This document shows, piece after piece, positions 16,973 to 24,433 of a DNA stretch of 64,000 bases (the stretch's first letter is position 1; every line of letters begins with the position of its first letter). The position numbers and the translations under genes are program-made. Origin of the DNA: Streptomyces viridochromogenes DSM 40736 (lineage in GTDB: Bacteria; Actinomycetota; Actinomycetes; Streptomycetales; Streptomycetaceae). Under the pieces are notes generated by a model. The model saw nothing but the letters and a program-made list of their open reading frames with translations, was not told where the DNA came from and ran no database searches. The stretch lies in the NCBI RefSeq assembly GCF_000158955.1, contig NZ_GG657757.1, positions 7,633,581-7,697,580 of the forward strand. Reading direction: 5' to 3'.

Positions 16973-18166
16973 GTGTTCGACTCCGTGCGCGACGACCTGC
17001 GCGCCGCCCTCGACGAGATCCGCGCCGCCGGTCTGCACAAGCCCGAGCGCGTGATCGGCACCCCGCAGTCCGCCACGGTGAACGTCACCGCGGGCGGGCG
17101 GCCGGGTGAGGTCCTCAACTTCTGCGCCAACAACTACCTCGGCCTCGCCGACCACCCCGAGGTCGTCGCCGCCGCCCACGAGGCCCTGGACCGCTGGGGC
17201 TACGGCATGGCGTCCGTCCGCTTCATCTGCGGCACCCAGGAGGTGCACAAGGAACTGGAGGCGCGGCTGTCGGCGTTCCTCGGCCAGGAGGACACGATCC
17301 TGTACTCCTCCTGCTTCGACGCCAACGGCGGCGTCTTCGAGACGCTGCTCGGCCCGGAGGACGCGGTCATCTCCGACGCGCTCAACCACGCGTCGATCAT
17401 CGACGGCATCCGGCTCTCCAAGGCCCGCCGCCTGCGCTACGCCAACCGTGACCTCGCCGAGCTGGAGGCCCGGCTCAAGGAGGCCTCCGACGCCCGGCGC
17501 CGGCTGATCGTCACGGACGGCGTCTTCTCCATGGACGGCTACGTGGCCCCGCTGCGCGAGATCTGCGACCTCGCCGACCGCTACGACGCGATGGTCATGG
17601 TCGACGACTCGCACGCCGTCGGGTTCGTCGGCCCCGGCGGCCGCGGCACGCCCGAGCTGCACGGCGTCATGGACCGCGTCGACATCATCACCGGCACCCT
17701 CGGCAAGGCGCTCGGCGGTGCCTCCGGCGGCTACGTCGCCGCCCGCGCCGAGATCGTCGCCCTGCTGCGCCAGCGCTCCCGGCCCTACCTCTTCTCGAAC
17801 ACCCTCGCCCCGGTCATCGCGGCGGCCTCCCTGAAGGTCCTCGACCTGCTGGAGTCGGCGGACGACCTGCGCGTCCGGCTCGCCGAGAACACGGACCTCT
17901 TCCGGAGCCGGATGACCGAGGAGGGCTTCGACATCCTCCCCGGCGACCACCCCATCGCCCCGGTGATGATCGGCGACGCGTCGGTCGCCGGACGCATGGC
18001 GGAGCTGCTGCTGGAGCGCGGTGTGTACGTGATCGGCTTCTCGTACCCGGTCGTACCGCAGGGGCAGGCCCGGATCCGCGTCCAGCTGTCGGCCGCGCAC
18101 TCGGCGCAGGACGTCCACCGCGCGGTCGACGCCTTCGTGGCGGCACGGGCGGAGCTGGCCGGCTGA
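16973..18166 (+). CDS. kbl: glycine C-acetyltransferase (2-amino-3-ketobutyrate CoA ligase)
   Basis: A 397-residue fold-type I PLP enzyme of the alpha-oxoamine synthase family. NFCANNYLGLA and SVRFICGTQEVHKELE are typical of Kbl, and the PLP lysine is Lys245 in TGTLGKALGG. It splits 2-amino-3-ketobutyrate with CoA into glycine and acetyl-CoA, directly after Tdh. GTG 16973 follows AGGAG. With tdh it forms the threonine-to-glycine degradation operon. A LysR gene begins 31 nt after the stop, but it seems to have its own leaderless promoter. Confidence 0.96.
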   Translation: MFDSVRDDLRAALDEIRAAGLHKPERVIGTPQSATVNVTAGGRPGEVLNFCANNYLGLADHPEVVAAAHEALDRWGYGMASVRFICGTQEVHKELEARLSAFLGQEDTILYSSCFDANGGVFETLLGPEDAVISDALNHASIIDGIRLSKARRLRYANRDLAELEARLKEASDARRRLIVTDGVFSMDGYVAPLREICDLADRYDAMVMVDDSHAVGFVGPGGRGTPELHGVMDRVDIITGTLGKALGGASGGYVAARAEIVALLRQRSRPYLFSNTLAPVIAAASLKVLDLLESADDLRVRLAENTDLFRSRMTEEGFDILPGDHPIAPVMIGDASVAGRMAELLLERGVYVIGFSYPVVPQGQARIRVQLSAAHSAQDVHRAVDAFVAARAELAG

Positions 18167-18197
18167 GCGACGCCGGGAACCTGAGAGAATCGATCGC

Positions 18198-19115
18198 ATG
18201 ATCGAAGCGCGGCGGCTCCACATCCTCCGTGCGGTGGCGGACCACCGTACGGTGACGGCGGCTGCCGCCGCGCTGTATCTGACCCCGTCGGCCGTGTCCC
18301 AGCAGCTCGCCGCGCTGGAGCAGGAGACCGGCCACCGGCTCGTCGAGCGCGGCGCCAAGGGCGTACGGCTCACGGCCGCCGGAGAGATCCTGCTCGGCCA
18401 CACCAACGCCGTCCTCGCCCAGCTGGAGCGGGCCGAGGCCGAACTGGCCGCGTACAGCTCGGGCGCGGCCGGCACCGTCACGGTCGCCTCCTTCGCCACC
18501 GGTATCGCCTTGGTCGTCGCGCCCGCGGTGGCCCGGCTCGCCGAGTCGGCGCCCGGGATCCGCATCCGCGTCCAGGACGCCGAGGGCGACGCGAGCCTGC
18601 CGATGGTGCTGGACCGGCAGCTCGACGTCGCCGTCGCCGTCGAGTACCGGGGCGCCCCGCCCGCCGACGATCCGCGACTGACCCACGTACCGCTCTACGC
18701 GGAACCCTTCGACGCGGTCGTCCCGGTCACCCACCGGCTGGCCGATGCGGCGGAGATCCCGCTCGCCGAGCTGGCCAAGGACCCGTGGATCGGCCCGTAC
18801 CCCGGCAACCCCTGCCATGACGTGGTGGTCCTGGCCTGCGAGAACGCCGGCTTCCAGCCCCGTATGGAGCACTCCTCGGACGACTTCCGCGCGGTCGTCG
18901 CCCTCGCCTCGGCCGACGCCGGCGTCGCCCTGGTGCCGCGCTCGGCGCTGCGCGGCATGGACCTCACCGGGGTGCTCGTCCGCCCCGTCGACGGCACGGC
19001 TCCCACCCGAAGGGTCTTCGCCGCCGTACGCAGGGGAGCCGAGGAGCACCCCCTGATCCGCCCCGTGCTGGACGCGCTCGGCGCGTCGGCCCAGGCGCAG
19101 CCCCTGCCGGTGTGA
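18198..19115 (+). CDS. LysR-family regulator
   Basis: A 305-residue LysR regulator with an N-terminal winged helix (RRLHILRAVADHRTVTAAAA, residues 4-23 and on to about 65) and a periplasmic-binding-protein-like effector domain. There is no Shine-Dalgarno, but GAGAAT (18185-18190) lies 7 nt before the ATG, suggesting a leaderless mRNA. Its position behind tdh-kbl hints that it may sense threonine or glycine metabolism. LysR genes usually diverge from their targets, so this is uncertain. Confidence 0.9.
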   Translation: MIEARRLHILRAVADHRTVTAAAAALYLTPSAVSQQLAALEQETGHRLVERGAKGVRLTAAGEILLGHTNAVLAQLERAEAELAAYSSGAAGTVTVASFATGIALVVAPAVARLAESAPGIRIRVQDAEGDASLPMVLDRQLDVAVAVEYRGAPPADDPRLTHVPLYAEPFDAVVPVTHRLADAAEIPLAELAKDPWIGPYPGNPCHDVVVLACENAGFQPRMEHSSDDFRAVVALASADAGVALVPRSALRGMDLTGVLVRPVDGTAPTRRVFAAVRRGAEEHPLIRPVLDALGASAQAQPLPV

Positions 19116-19135
19116 GGACTCCGAAACAGCGGCGT

Positions 19136-19166
19136 CTCATATCCGGGATAGCGTCCCGGATATGAG
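19136..19166. promoter_or_regulatory. perfect 13-bp inverted repeat covering the XRE start codon
   Basis: CTCATATCCGGGA (19136-19148) and TCCCGGATATGAG (19154-19166) are exact reverse complements separated by TAGCG. The right arm includes the ATG at 19162. TAGCGT (19149-19154) fits a -10 box 7 nt before that ATG. The operator therefore spans the -10, the predicted transcription start and the start codon, ideal for autorepression of the XRE gene. Confidence 0.8.
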
Positions 19167-19737
19167 AACGGATGACGACCTGGACGCCGTCGACACCCGG
19201 CTCGGCGCCCGCCTGGCCGAGCTGCGGGCCGAACACGGCTGGTCCCTGGGCGAGTTGGCCGAACGCAGCGGAGTGAGCCGGTCCACCCTGTCCCGGGCCG
19301 AACGCGCGGAGACCAGCCCCACGGCCGCGCTCCTGAACCGCCTGTGCGCCGTCTACGGACGGACCATGTCCCAGTTGCTCAGCGAGGTCGAGGCCGAACC
19401 GGCACCCGTGATGCGCGCCCCGGACCAGCCCGTGTGGCAGGACCGGACCTCCGGCTTCGTGCGGCGGTCCGTGTCACCGCCGCACCCCGCCCTGCGCGGC
19501 GAACTCGTCGAGGGACGGCTGACCGCCGGCGCCGACATCGCCTACGACCGTCCGCCCGTGGCCGGTCTCGAACAGCACATCTGGATCCTGGAAGGAGCTC
19601 TCCTGGTGACCGCCCAGGACACCGAACACCGTCTCGGCACCGGCGACTGCCTGCGGATGCGGGTGTGGGGGCCGACCCGGTTCCGGTGCGCCGCCCCCGA
19701 CGGCGTCCGGTATCTGCTGGCGGTGGTGCGGCCGTGA
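19162..19737 (+). CDS. XRE-family regulator with cupin domain
   Basis: A 191-residue protein: XRE helix-turn-helix at about residues 13-68 (HGWSLGELAERSGVSRSTLS) and a cupin at about 110-190 (LEQHIWILEGALLVTAQD). The start is set by the -10-like TAGCGT 7 nt upstream and by the lack of any Shine-Dalgarno. The perfect 31-bp palindrome over the start is its likely operator. The stop overlaps the following acetyltransferase start (GTGA), so the two are co-translated. It probably senses the substrate or product of that GNAT enzyme. Confidence 0.9.
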   Translation: MRTDDDLDAVDTRLGARLAELRAEHGWSLGELAERSGVSRSTLSRAERAETSPTAALLNRLCAVYGRTMSQLLSEVEAEPAPVMRAPDQPVWQDRTSGFVRRSVSPPHPALRGELVEGRLTAGADIAYDRPPVAGLEQHIWILEGALLVTAQDTEHRLGTGDCLRMRVWGPTRFRCAAPDGVRYLLAVVRP

Positions 19738-20267
19738 TCGTCGACCGGCTCGACGCAGCCCGACTGGCCGCGAACGCGGGCCCGTTGGCGGACCTGCTGG
19801 CCGATACCGTCAACGCCGGCGCCTCGGTCGGTTTCCTCGCGCCCCTCGACCGCGCGGAGGCGCGCAGCTGGTGGGAAGAGCGGGCCGCGGACGTGGCCAC
19901 GGGCCGGCTCGCCCTGTGGGCGGCGTACGACGGGGACCGGGTGCTCGGCACCGTGAGCCTGGCCTTCCCCGGCAAGGCCAACAGCCGTCACCGCGCCGAA
20001 CTCGTCAAGCTCATGGTGCACCGGGACACCCGCGGCCGAGGCCTCGGACGCAGGCTCCTGGGCGTCGCGGAGGACGCGGCGGCGGCCGCCGACATCACCC
20101 TCCTGCACCTCGACACCGAGACCGGCAGCCCCGCCGAGCACCTCTACCGGTCCGCCGGCTGGACCGCGATCGGCGCGATCCCCGACTACGCGGCGAGCCC
20201 CGGCGGGGAGCTGCGGCCGACGACGATCTACTACAAGCAGGTACCGGCAGGCGCTCTCACCAGGTGA
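19734..20267 (+). CDS. GNAT N-acetyltransferase
   Basis: A 177-residue GNAT enzyme. The acetyl-CoA motif is VHRDTRGRGLGRRLLGVAE (motif A, R/QxxGxG/A), preceded by the strand VKLM and followed by LHLDTETGSPAEHLYRSAGW. It transfers acetyl from acetyl-CoA to an amine; family members of this shape resemble MarR- or Bar-associated small-molecule acetylases, so an antibiotic or toxic amine is possible. GTG 19734 overlaps the XRE stop. Longer upstream frames are shadows of the XRE gene. Confidence 0.88.
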   Translation: MIVDRLDAARLAANAGPLADLLADTVNAGASVGFLAPLDRAEARSWWEERAADVATGRLALWAAYDGDRVLGTVSLAFPGKANSRHRAELVKLMVHRDTRGRGLGRRLLGVAEDAAAAADITLLHLDTETGSPAEHLYRSAGWTAIGAIPDYAASPGGELRPTTIYYKQVPAGALTR

Positions 20268-20297
20268 GTGTCAGTGGCAGCGGCTAACGTGCCTGCC

Positions 20298-20657
20298 ATG
20301 CCGGATGCCGAAGACGTACGCCGTATCGCCCTGTCCCTGCCGGACACCACGGAGAAGATCGCCTGGAGCATGCCCACGTTCCGGGTCGCGGGAAAGATGT
20401 TCGCCACGCTGCCGGAGAACGAGACGTCCATCGCCGTGCGCTGCCCCAAGGTCGAGCGGGACGAGCTGGTGCTCGCCGAGCCGGGGAAGTTCTGGATCGC
20501 TTCCCACGAGGCGCAGTTCGCCTGGGTGCGGGCCCGGCTCGACGCGCTGGAGGGCGAGGGCGAGCTGCGGGACATCCTCGCCGACTCCTGGCGCCAGGCG
20601 GCCCCGACCCGGCTCCTGGAAGCACACCCCCGGCTGGGCCTCCCGGCGACGGAGTGA
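20298..20657 (+). CDS. MmcQ/YjbR-family protein
   Basis: A 119-residue MmcQ/YjbR protein (opening DVRRIALSLPDTTEKIAWSMP, then FRVAGKMFATLPE and a C-terminal HPRLGLPA). The family has a CyaY-like fold and is loosely called DNA-binding; its function is not settled. I chose ATG 20298 over GTG 20268 because TAACGT (20285-20290) sits exactly 7 nt before it, the pattern of leaderless genes here. It converges with the transketolase operon 13 nt downstream. Confidence 0.85.
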   Translation: MPDAEDVRRIALSLPDTTEKIAWSMPTFRVAGKMFATLPENETSIAVRCPKVERDELVLAEPGKFWIASHEAQFAWVRARLDALEGEGELRDILADSWRQAAPTRLLEAHPRLGLPATE

Positions 20658-20670
20658 CGGCCCACGGGTC

Positions 20671-21591
20671 TCACGCGGGGGCGACGGCCGCCCCCGCCCC
20701 GAGGAAGCTCCCGATGCGCTCCCGCAGTGACCGGGCGTCGAGGCCGTGGGCGGCGACATGCTCCTCGATCTGCCCGTACCGGCGCAGTTCGCGACGGCCC
20801 ACACCCAGCCCCAGGACGCGGTGGGGGACCTCGTGCAGCGCGTCGTTCGCGGCGGCCGTCGAGGTGCCCGCCAGGTAGGGCTCGACGAGCACGACATCTG
20901 CCCCGGCGGCCCCGACGGCCCGGCGCAGAGCGGCCCCGTCGAACGGGCGGACGGTGGTCGCGTACAGGACGGTGACGTCGAGGCCCTCGGCGGCGGCGAG
21001 CACCGCGTCGAGCATCGGCCCGACCGCGACCACGACCCCGGACCGCCCCTCGCGGACGGTCCGGAAGCGCTCCCCGTCGACGGGCAGGGCCCGTCCGTTG
21101 GCCTGGAGCGACAGCCGCACGTACACCTTGTCGTCGCCCGCGGCGACCGCCTGCCGGAGCAGTGTCTCGGCCTCGTCCGGGTGGCCCGGCACATGGACGG
21201 TCCAGCCGTCCAGGGTGTCCAGCAGCGCGACGTCGCCCGGCGCCATGTGGGTGTAGCCGCCCGCCGGCCAGTCGAAGGAGGCGGCGGCGCTCACCAGCAC
21301 TGCGCCCGCGTCCTGATGGCCGAGGTCCAGCTTGATCTGCTCGAAGGGCCGCTCGACGAGAAAGCTGGCGAAGGTGTGCACGACGGGCCGCAGCCCGGTC
21401 AGGGCCAGTCCCGCCGCCGCCCCGACCAGCAGCTGCTCGCGGATGCCGACGTTGACGACCCGGTCGGGATGGCGGCGGGCGGCCTCGTCGAAGCCGGCCG
21501 CGCCGATCTCGGCGAGGACCACGGCGACCCGGGGGTCCTCGTCGAGCAGCCGGGAGACGACAGGAGCGAAGCGGTCACGCATGGTGTCCAT
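20671..21591 (-). CDS. transketolase C-terminal half (pyrimidine-binding subunit)
   Basis: A 306-residue protein equal to the pyrimidine-binding and C-terminal domains of transketolase. It shows NVGIREQLLVGAAAGLALTG (the Glu that activates thiamine diphosphate) and the HTFASFLVERPFEQIKLDL region. It pairs with the N-terminal half encoded just upstream on the same strand, forming a two-subunit transketolase as in several archaea and actinobacteria. The substrate may be a sugar phosphate or a special ketose. The Shine-Dalgarno AAAGGAA lies about 10 nt upstream. A 19-bp tandem repeat sits between the halves. Confidence 0.92.
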   Translation of the reverse strand: MDTMRDRFAPVVSRLLDEDPRVAVVLAEIGAAGFDEAARRHPDRVVNVGIREQLLVGAAAGLALTGLRPVVHTFASFLVERPFEQIKLDLGHQDAGAVLVSAAASFDWPAGGYTHMAPGDVALLDTLDGWTVHVPGHPDEAETLLRQAVAAGDDKVYVRLSLQANGRALPVDGERFRTVREGRSGVVVAVGPMLDAVLAAAEGLDVTVLYATTVRPFDGAALRRAVGAAGADVVLVEPYLAGTSTAAANDALHEVPHRVLGLGVGRRELRRYGQIEEHVAAHGLDARSLRERIGSFLGAGAAVAPA

Positions 21592-21607
21592 GGAGTTCGG
21601 GTTCCTT

Positions 21608-21645
21608 TCGGGCAGGAGGGTTCAGGTCGGGCAGGGAGGTTCAGG
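21608..21645. repeat. 19-bp tandem duplication across the transketolase stop codon
   Basis: Two 19-bp units (TCGGGCAGGAGGGTTCAGG at 21608-21626 and TCGGGCAGGGAGGTTCAGG at 21627-21645) are identical except for one A/G swap. The second unit contains the stop codon of the N-half gene (TCA, 21641-21643). The first repeats it within the spacer before the C-half. Confidence 0.75.
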
Positions 21646-22342
21646 CGGATTTGGGCTCGACCCGGGCCACGACCACGTGCGGACGGCCCGGGTGCGGCGC
21701 GGTGAACGCCCCGTACAGCGCCTCGTGGTCACGGCCGTCGACGGTCAGCGCGGACCAGCCGGCCGCCTCGAAGCGGGCGGCGATCCCGCCGGGCCGCTGG
21801 TGCGACGCCGAGGAGTTGTCGACCACGACGGTGTGCAGCCGGTCCAGTCCGGCGGGCCCGGCGAAGGCGATCGCCTCGTGGTTGCTGCCCTCGTCCAGCT
21901 CGGCGTCCCCGACCAGCGTCCACACCCGCGGCTCGTCGAGCCCCTGGGCGCGCAGCCCCAGCGCGGTGCCGACGGCGATCGGCAGCCCGTGCCCCAGCGA
22001 TCCGCTGCCGATCTCGGCCCCCGGCACGAGCGTGCGATCGGGGTGGTGGCCGAGCGGGGAGTCGTACGAGCCGAAGCCGGGCAGCCACTCCACCGGCACG
22101 AAGCCCCGGGCGGCCAGCACGGCGTAGTACGCCATCGGCCCGTGCCCCTTCGACAGCAGGAACCGGTCCCGCTCCGGGTCGTCCCACCGCTCCGGGCTCA
22201 CCCGGAGCACCCGGTCGTAGAGCACCCACAGCACGTCCAGCGTGGAGGTCGCGGCCGGGCCGTGCTTCTCGTCGCCGGTCATCAGGCCCATCAGCCCCGG
22301 CAGGTCGGCATAGGTGTACGTGGTGTCCGTCGCGTTCGTCAT
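21641..22342 (-). CDS. transketolase N-terminal half (PP-binding subunit)
   Basis: A 233-residue thiamine-diphosphate-binding subunit. FLLSKGHGPMAYYAVLA holds the GHG histidine motif, and GDAELDEGSNHEA is the metal-pyrophosphate motif, followed by VVVDNSSA. The C-half follows 49 nt downstream. There is no Shine-Dalgarno before ATG 22342. A -10-like CACGCT lies 7 nt upstream within a MerR-type promoter with 19-bp spacing. Split transketolases act in the pentose phosphate route or in specialised sugar metabolism; a MerR-controlled copy suggests an inducible role. Confidence 0.92.
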   Translation of the reverse strand: MTNATDTTYTYADLPGLMGLMTGDEKHGPAATSTLDVLWVLYDRVLRVSPERWDDPERDRFLLSKGHGPMAYYAVLAARGFVPVEWLPGFGSYDSPLGHHPDRTLVPGAEIGSGSLGHGLPIAVGTALGLRAQGLDEPRVWTLVGDAELDEGSNHEAIAFAGPAGLDRLHTVVVDNSSASHQRPGGIAARFEAAGWSALTVDGRDHEALYGAFTAPHPGRPHVVVARVEPKSA

Positions 22343-22349
22343 GCCGACG

Positions 22350-22380
22350 AGCGTGCAACCTCAACCAAGATTGAGGTCAA
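22350..22380 (-). promoter_or_regulatory. MerR-type operator/promoter of the split transketolase
   Basis: On the minus strand TTGACC (22380-22375) and CACGCT (22355-22350) are separated by 19 bp, the long spacer typical of MerR-controlled promoters. Between them lies the palindrome ACCTCAA-N6-TTGAGGT (22358-22377). The ATG is 7 nt beyond the -10. The operator sequence resembles those of MerR/SoxR-like activators. No MerR gene is encoded in this window. Confidence 0.65.
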
Positions 22381-22478
22381 GCGCGGGCCGCCCGGAAACG
22401 GATGCGCGATCACCGGCGTGAGTGCGGTATTGTTTCCCTGCGCGTTCGGCCGGGGGAATCCCCAGGTCAGACGGGCAA

Positions 22479-22552
<74 letters not shown>

Positions 22553-22571
22553 CTGGAGACATTTGCAGGTC

Positions 22572-22605
22572 AGGCCGGTTTCGGAGGTATCCGAAACCGG
22601 CCTTT
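22572..22605 (+). terminator. terminator after tRNA-Pro
   Basis: AGGCCGGTTTCGGA (22572-22585) pairs perfectly with TCCGAAACCGGCCT (22590-22603) over a GGTA loop, followed by TT. It ends the tRNA transcript 20 nt after the gene. Confidence 0.85.
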
Positions 22606-22868
22606 GACCGTTCTTGGGGACCAGTCGGGGCCAGCGTCCCTGACCGGGTCATCGGGTCACGACGATCGGGCTGGCGAGCGCGGTGCGCGCAGCCGACCTG
22701 GCCGAAGCCGCACTCCACGGCACCCCGCCGTCGGCCCACCTCCTGCCGGTGCTCAAGCAGCGCCTCTGCGCCGACCACCCCATCGACCGACCCCGCATCG
22801 CGCTGCCGCGCCTCGCCATGACACGTACGACAGCGGGGCGCCGCCACGCTCAAAGGGCTTTACGGACA
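22606..22868. other. stretch downstream of tRNA-Pro without a convincing gene
   Basis: Between the tRNA terminator and the levansucrase terminator I see no gene I trust. A 65-codon frame at 22683-22880 (GTG start, no Shine-Dalgarno) has mixed composition and no motif I know. Being next to a tRNA, this could be a degraded insertion remnant, but no integrase, repeat of the tRNA end or att-like duplication is visible. Confidence 0.4.
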
Positions 22869-22897
22869 GGGGGCGGCTGACCGAATCAGCCGCCCCC
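22869..22897 (-). terminator. terminator of the levansucrase gene
   Basis: GGGGGCGGCTGA (22869-22880) and TCAGCCGCCCCC (22886-22897) form a perfect 12-bp stem with a 5-nt loop. It lies 19 nt beyond the levansucrase stop on the minus strand. Confidence 0.8.
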
Positions 22898-22915
22898 CGA
22901 CCCGCTCGGCCTGGT

Positions 22916-24250
22916 CTACGGAATGAAGCCGTAGTCCAACTGACCGGCCAGCCTCGTCCTGTCGTCCTTCAGGGACAGCGCGAGGGTGCGTGCGAGGGTG
23001 CCGCCGAAGCGGGTCCCGCCGTCGGCGGTCGGGACCGTGTCGATGAAGCTCTCCACGAGTCCGTTGGGCATCACGTAGTGCGAGTACTGCTGTGTCGGGG
23101 CGTCCTCGGGGTTGCCCAGCACCAGCGCGCTGCCGTTGAGCGGCTGGTACTCGCTGCGCAGCCCCGGGCCGACGAACCCGTAGAGGCCGTCCCAGCCGCT
23201 CAGTCCCGGCGCGAACGTGAACTTGTGGCTGATCGTGAACAGGTAGTACTTGCCGCCGCGGATGATCAGGTGCGGCCGTTCGGTCTGCTGGTTCACGCAG
23301 TTGGCCGAGAGCAGCGGGGGCTGGAGCTTCCAGTTCTCCATGCTGTCGCCGTCGGCCGTGGCCAGCCCGATGTTGCCCGTGTAGTACTTCGAGTCCTCCG
23401 GCACCTCGTGGCCGGCCGGGAGGTCACCCAGGTCACGCTTGGTGCACTGGTACGAGCCCGCGGTGCCGCCCGTGTTGCCCTCGAACAGCAGATGGATCTT
23501 GCGGTCCCGTGGGTCGCGGAAGACGAACGGGTCGCGGAAGGCGTAGATGATCGGGCCTTGTTGCGACTGTTCGAGGGTCTGGTACAGCTTGCCGTCTGCC
23601 TGGGCGATGATGCGGTGGTCCCGGAAGCCGGAGAACCACACGCGGTTCTTGTCCGCGTGGATCTTGCCGGTCGCCTGCGCCAGGCGCTGCAGCGCGTCGC
23701 TGGGGTCGACCCCGCCGTTGTCGCGCCCGGAGGCGGTGTAGAAGGACTGCACCTTGTCGCCGATGAGCGCCGTCGAGCCGGCCCACTCACGCGAGCCGAA
23801 CGAGGTGCCGGCCGGGAACAGGTCGCCGCCGTACTTCCAGCTCTTGGCGTCACGCGAGTAGAAGTAGCCGATCTTCGCGTACCAGTGCCGGTCACCGAAC
23901 GGCACCGAGCGCGGGGCCGTCAGCGAGAAGATGACGTGCCAGCCCTTGTAGGTGGCGGTCTGCGTGTTGAGCTTGGTGAGCGGCCAGGTGTCCCACACCC
24001 ACACCTTGTCGGTCATCACCGGGAAGTCCGGTGACACGCGAGGGGCGGTGTTGGTCCTGTCCTGCTTGAGTTTCAGGGCGTCCGCGCGGGACCAGACGGC
24101 TGTGTGGTCGTCGTCGGCGGTGTACTGCCGTGCGCCCGTCCGGGACGCCTCGTGGGGGGAGGCGGAAGCGGGAGTGATGATGCCGCTCAGCGTCGCGAGG
24201 GCTGCCAGACCCGTCGCCAGCCGGAGCACCACTCGTCTTGCTCTGTACAT
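22916..24250 (-). CDS. secreted levansucrase / fructosyltransferase, GH68
   Basis: A 444-residue exported GH68 enzyme. The signal peptide is residues 1-30 (basic start, ATGLAALATLSGIITP, ASA cleavage). The catalytic triad is visible: nucleophile Asp87 in VWDTWPL, transition-state stabiliser Asp240 in RDPF, and acid/base Glu324 in TERPH. It cleaves sucrose and transfers fructose to water or a growing levan chain outside the cell. Expression is probably repressed by the LacI protein encoded upstream, through the operator just after the -10 box. A GH32 remnant 4 kb away hints at a once larger fructan locus. I cannot tell levansucrase from invertase-like hydrolysis by sequence alone. Confidence 0.93.
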   Translation of the reverse strand: MYRARRVVLRLATGLAALATLSGIITPASASPHEASRTGARQYTADDDHTAVWSRADALKLKQDRTNTAPRVSPDFPVMTDKVWVWDTWPLTKLNTQTATYKGWHVIFSLTAPRSVPFGDRHWYAKIGYFYSRDAKSWKYGGDLFPAGTSFGSREWAGSTALIGDKVQSFYTASGRDNGGVDPSDALQRLAQATGKIHADKNRVWFSGFRDHRIIAQADGKLYQTLEQSQQGPIIYAFRDPFVFRDPRDRKIHLLFEGNTGGTAGSYQCTKRDLGDLPAGHEVPEDSKYYTGNIGLATADGDSMENWKLQPPLLSANCVNQQTERPHLIIRGGKYYLFTISHKFTFAPGLSGWDGLYGFVGPGLRSEYQPLNGSALVLGNPEDAPTQQYSHYVMPNGLVESFIDTVPTADGGTRFGGTLARTLALSLKDDRTRLAGQLDYGFIP

Positions 24251-24289
24251 ACGTCACCCTTGGGGGGAAGAGGGAACGAATGGAAGCTG

Positions 24290-24315
24290 TGGAGCCGGTT
24301 CCATCGCTGACGCTA
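24290..24315 (-). promoter_or_regulatory. levansucrase -10 box and LacI operator 1
   Basis: On the minus strand TAGCGT (24315-24310) is a plausible -10. Only 6 nt downstream is TGGAGCCGGTTCCA (24290-24303 on plus), a near-perfect LacI-family palindrome (consensus TGGAACCGGTTCCA). A repressor bound here would cover the transcription start. Confidence 0.65.
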
Positions 24316-24398
24316 CCTCAGTTTTGCGGGAAAAGAGTGAACTTGTGAGGTGAAGATTTACCTACGAGCAGCGGGCGGAGTCGCGCTGTGGAAGTTAA

Positions 24399-24412
24399 TG
24401 GAAACCGATCCA
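24399..24412. promoter_or_regulatory. LacI operator 2
   Basis: TGGAAACCGATCCA (24399-24412) is a second palindromic site of the same type as operator 1, centred 109 bp away, just after the LacI gene and upstream of the levansucrase promoter. The spacing would allow DNA looping between two LacI dimers. Confidence 0.65.
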
Positions 24413-24433
24413 ATGTCGTCGGCGCAGCGCGGA

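Noticed and set aside
20676..20698. GC-rich hairpin at the YjbR/transketolase 3' junction as a terminator
   Set aside because: It lies within the coding end of the transketolase half and is short, so it may just reflect Gly/Ala codons.
22683..22880. 65-codon frame after the first tRNA-Pro as an integrase or excisionase remnant
   Set aside because: No integrase motif (R-H-R-Y), no duplicated tRNA end and no second att site are visible.
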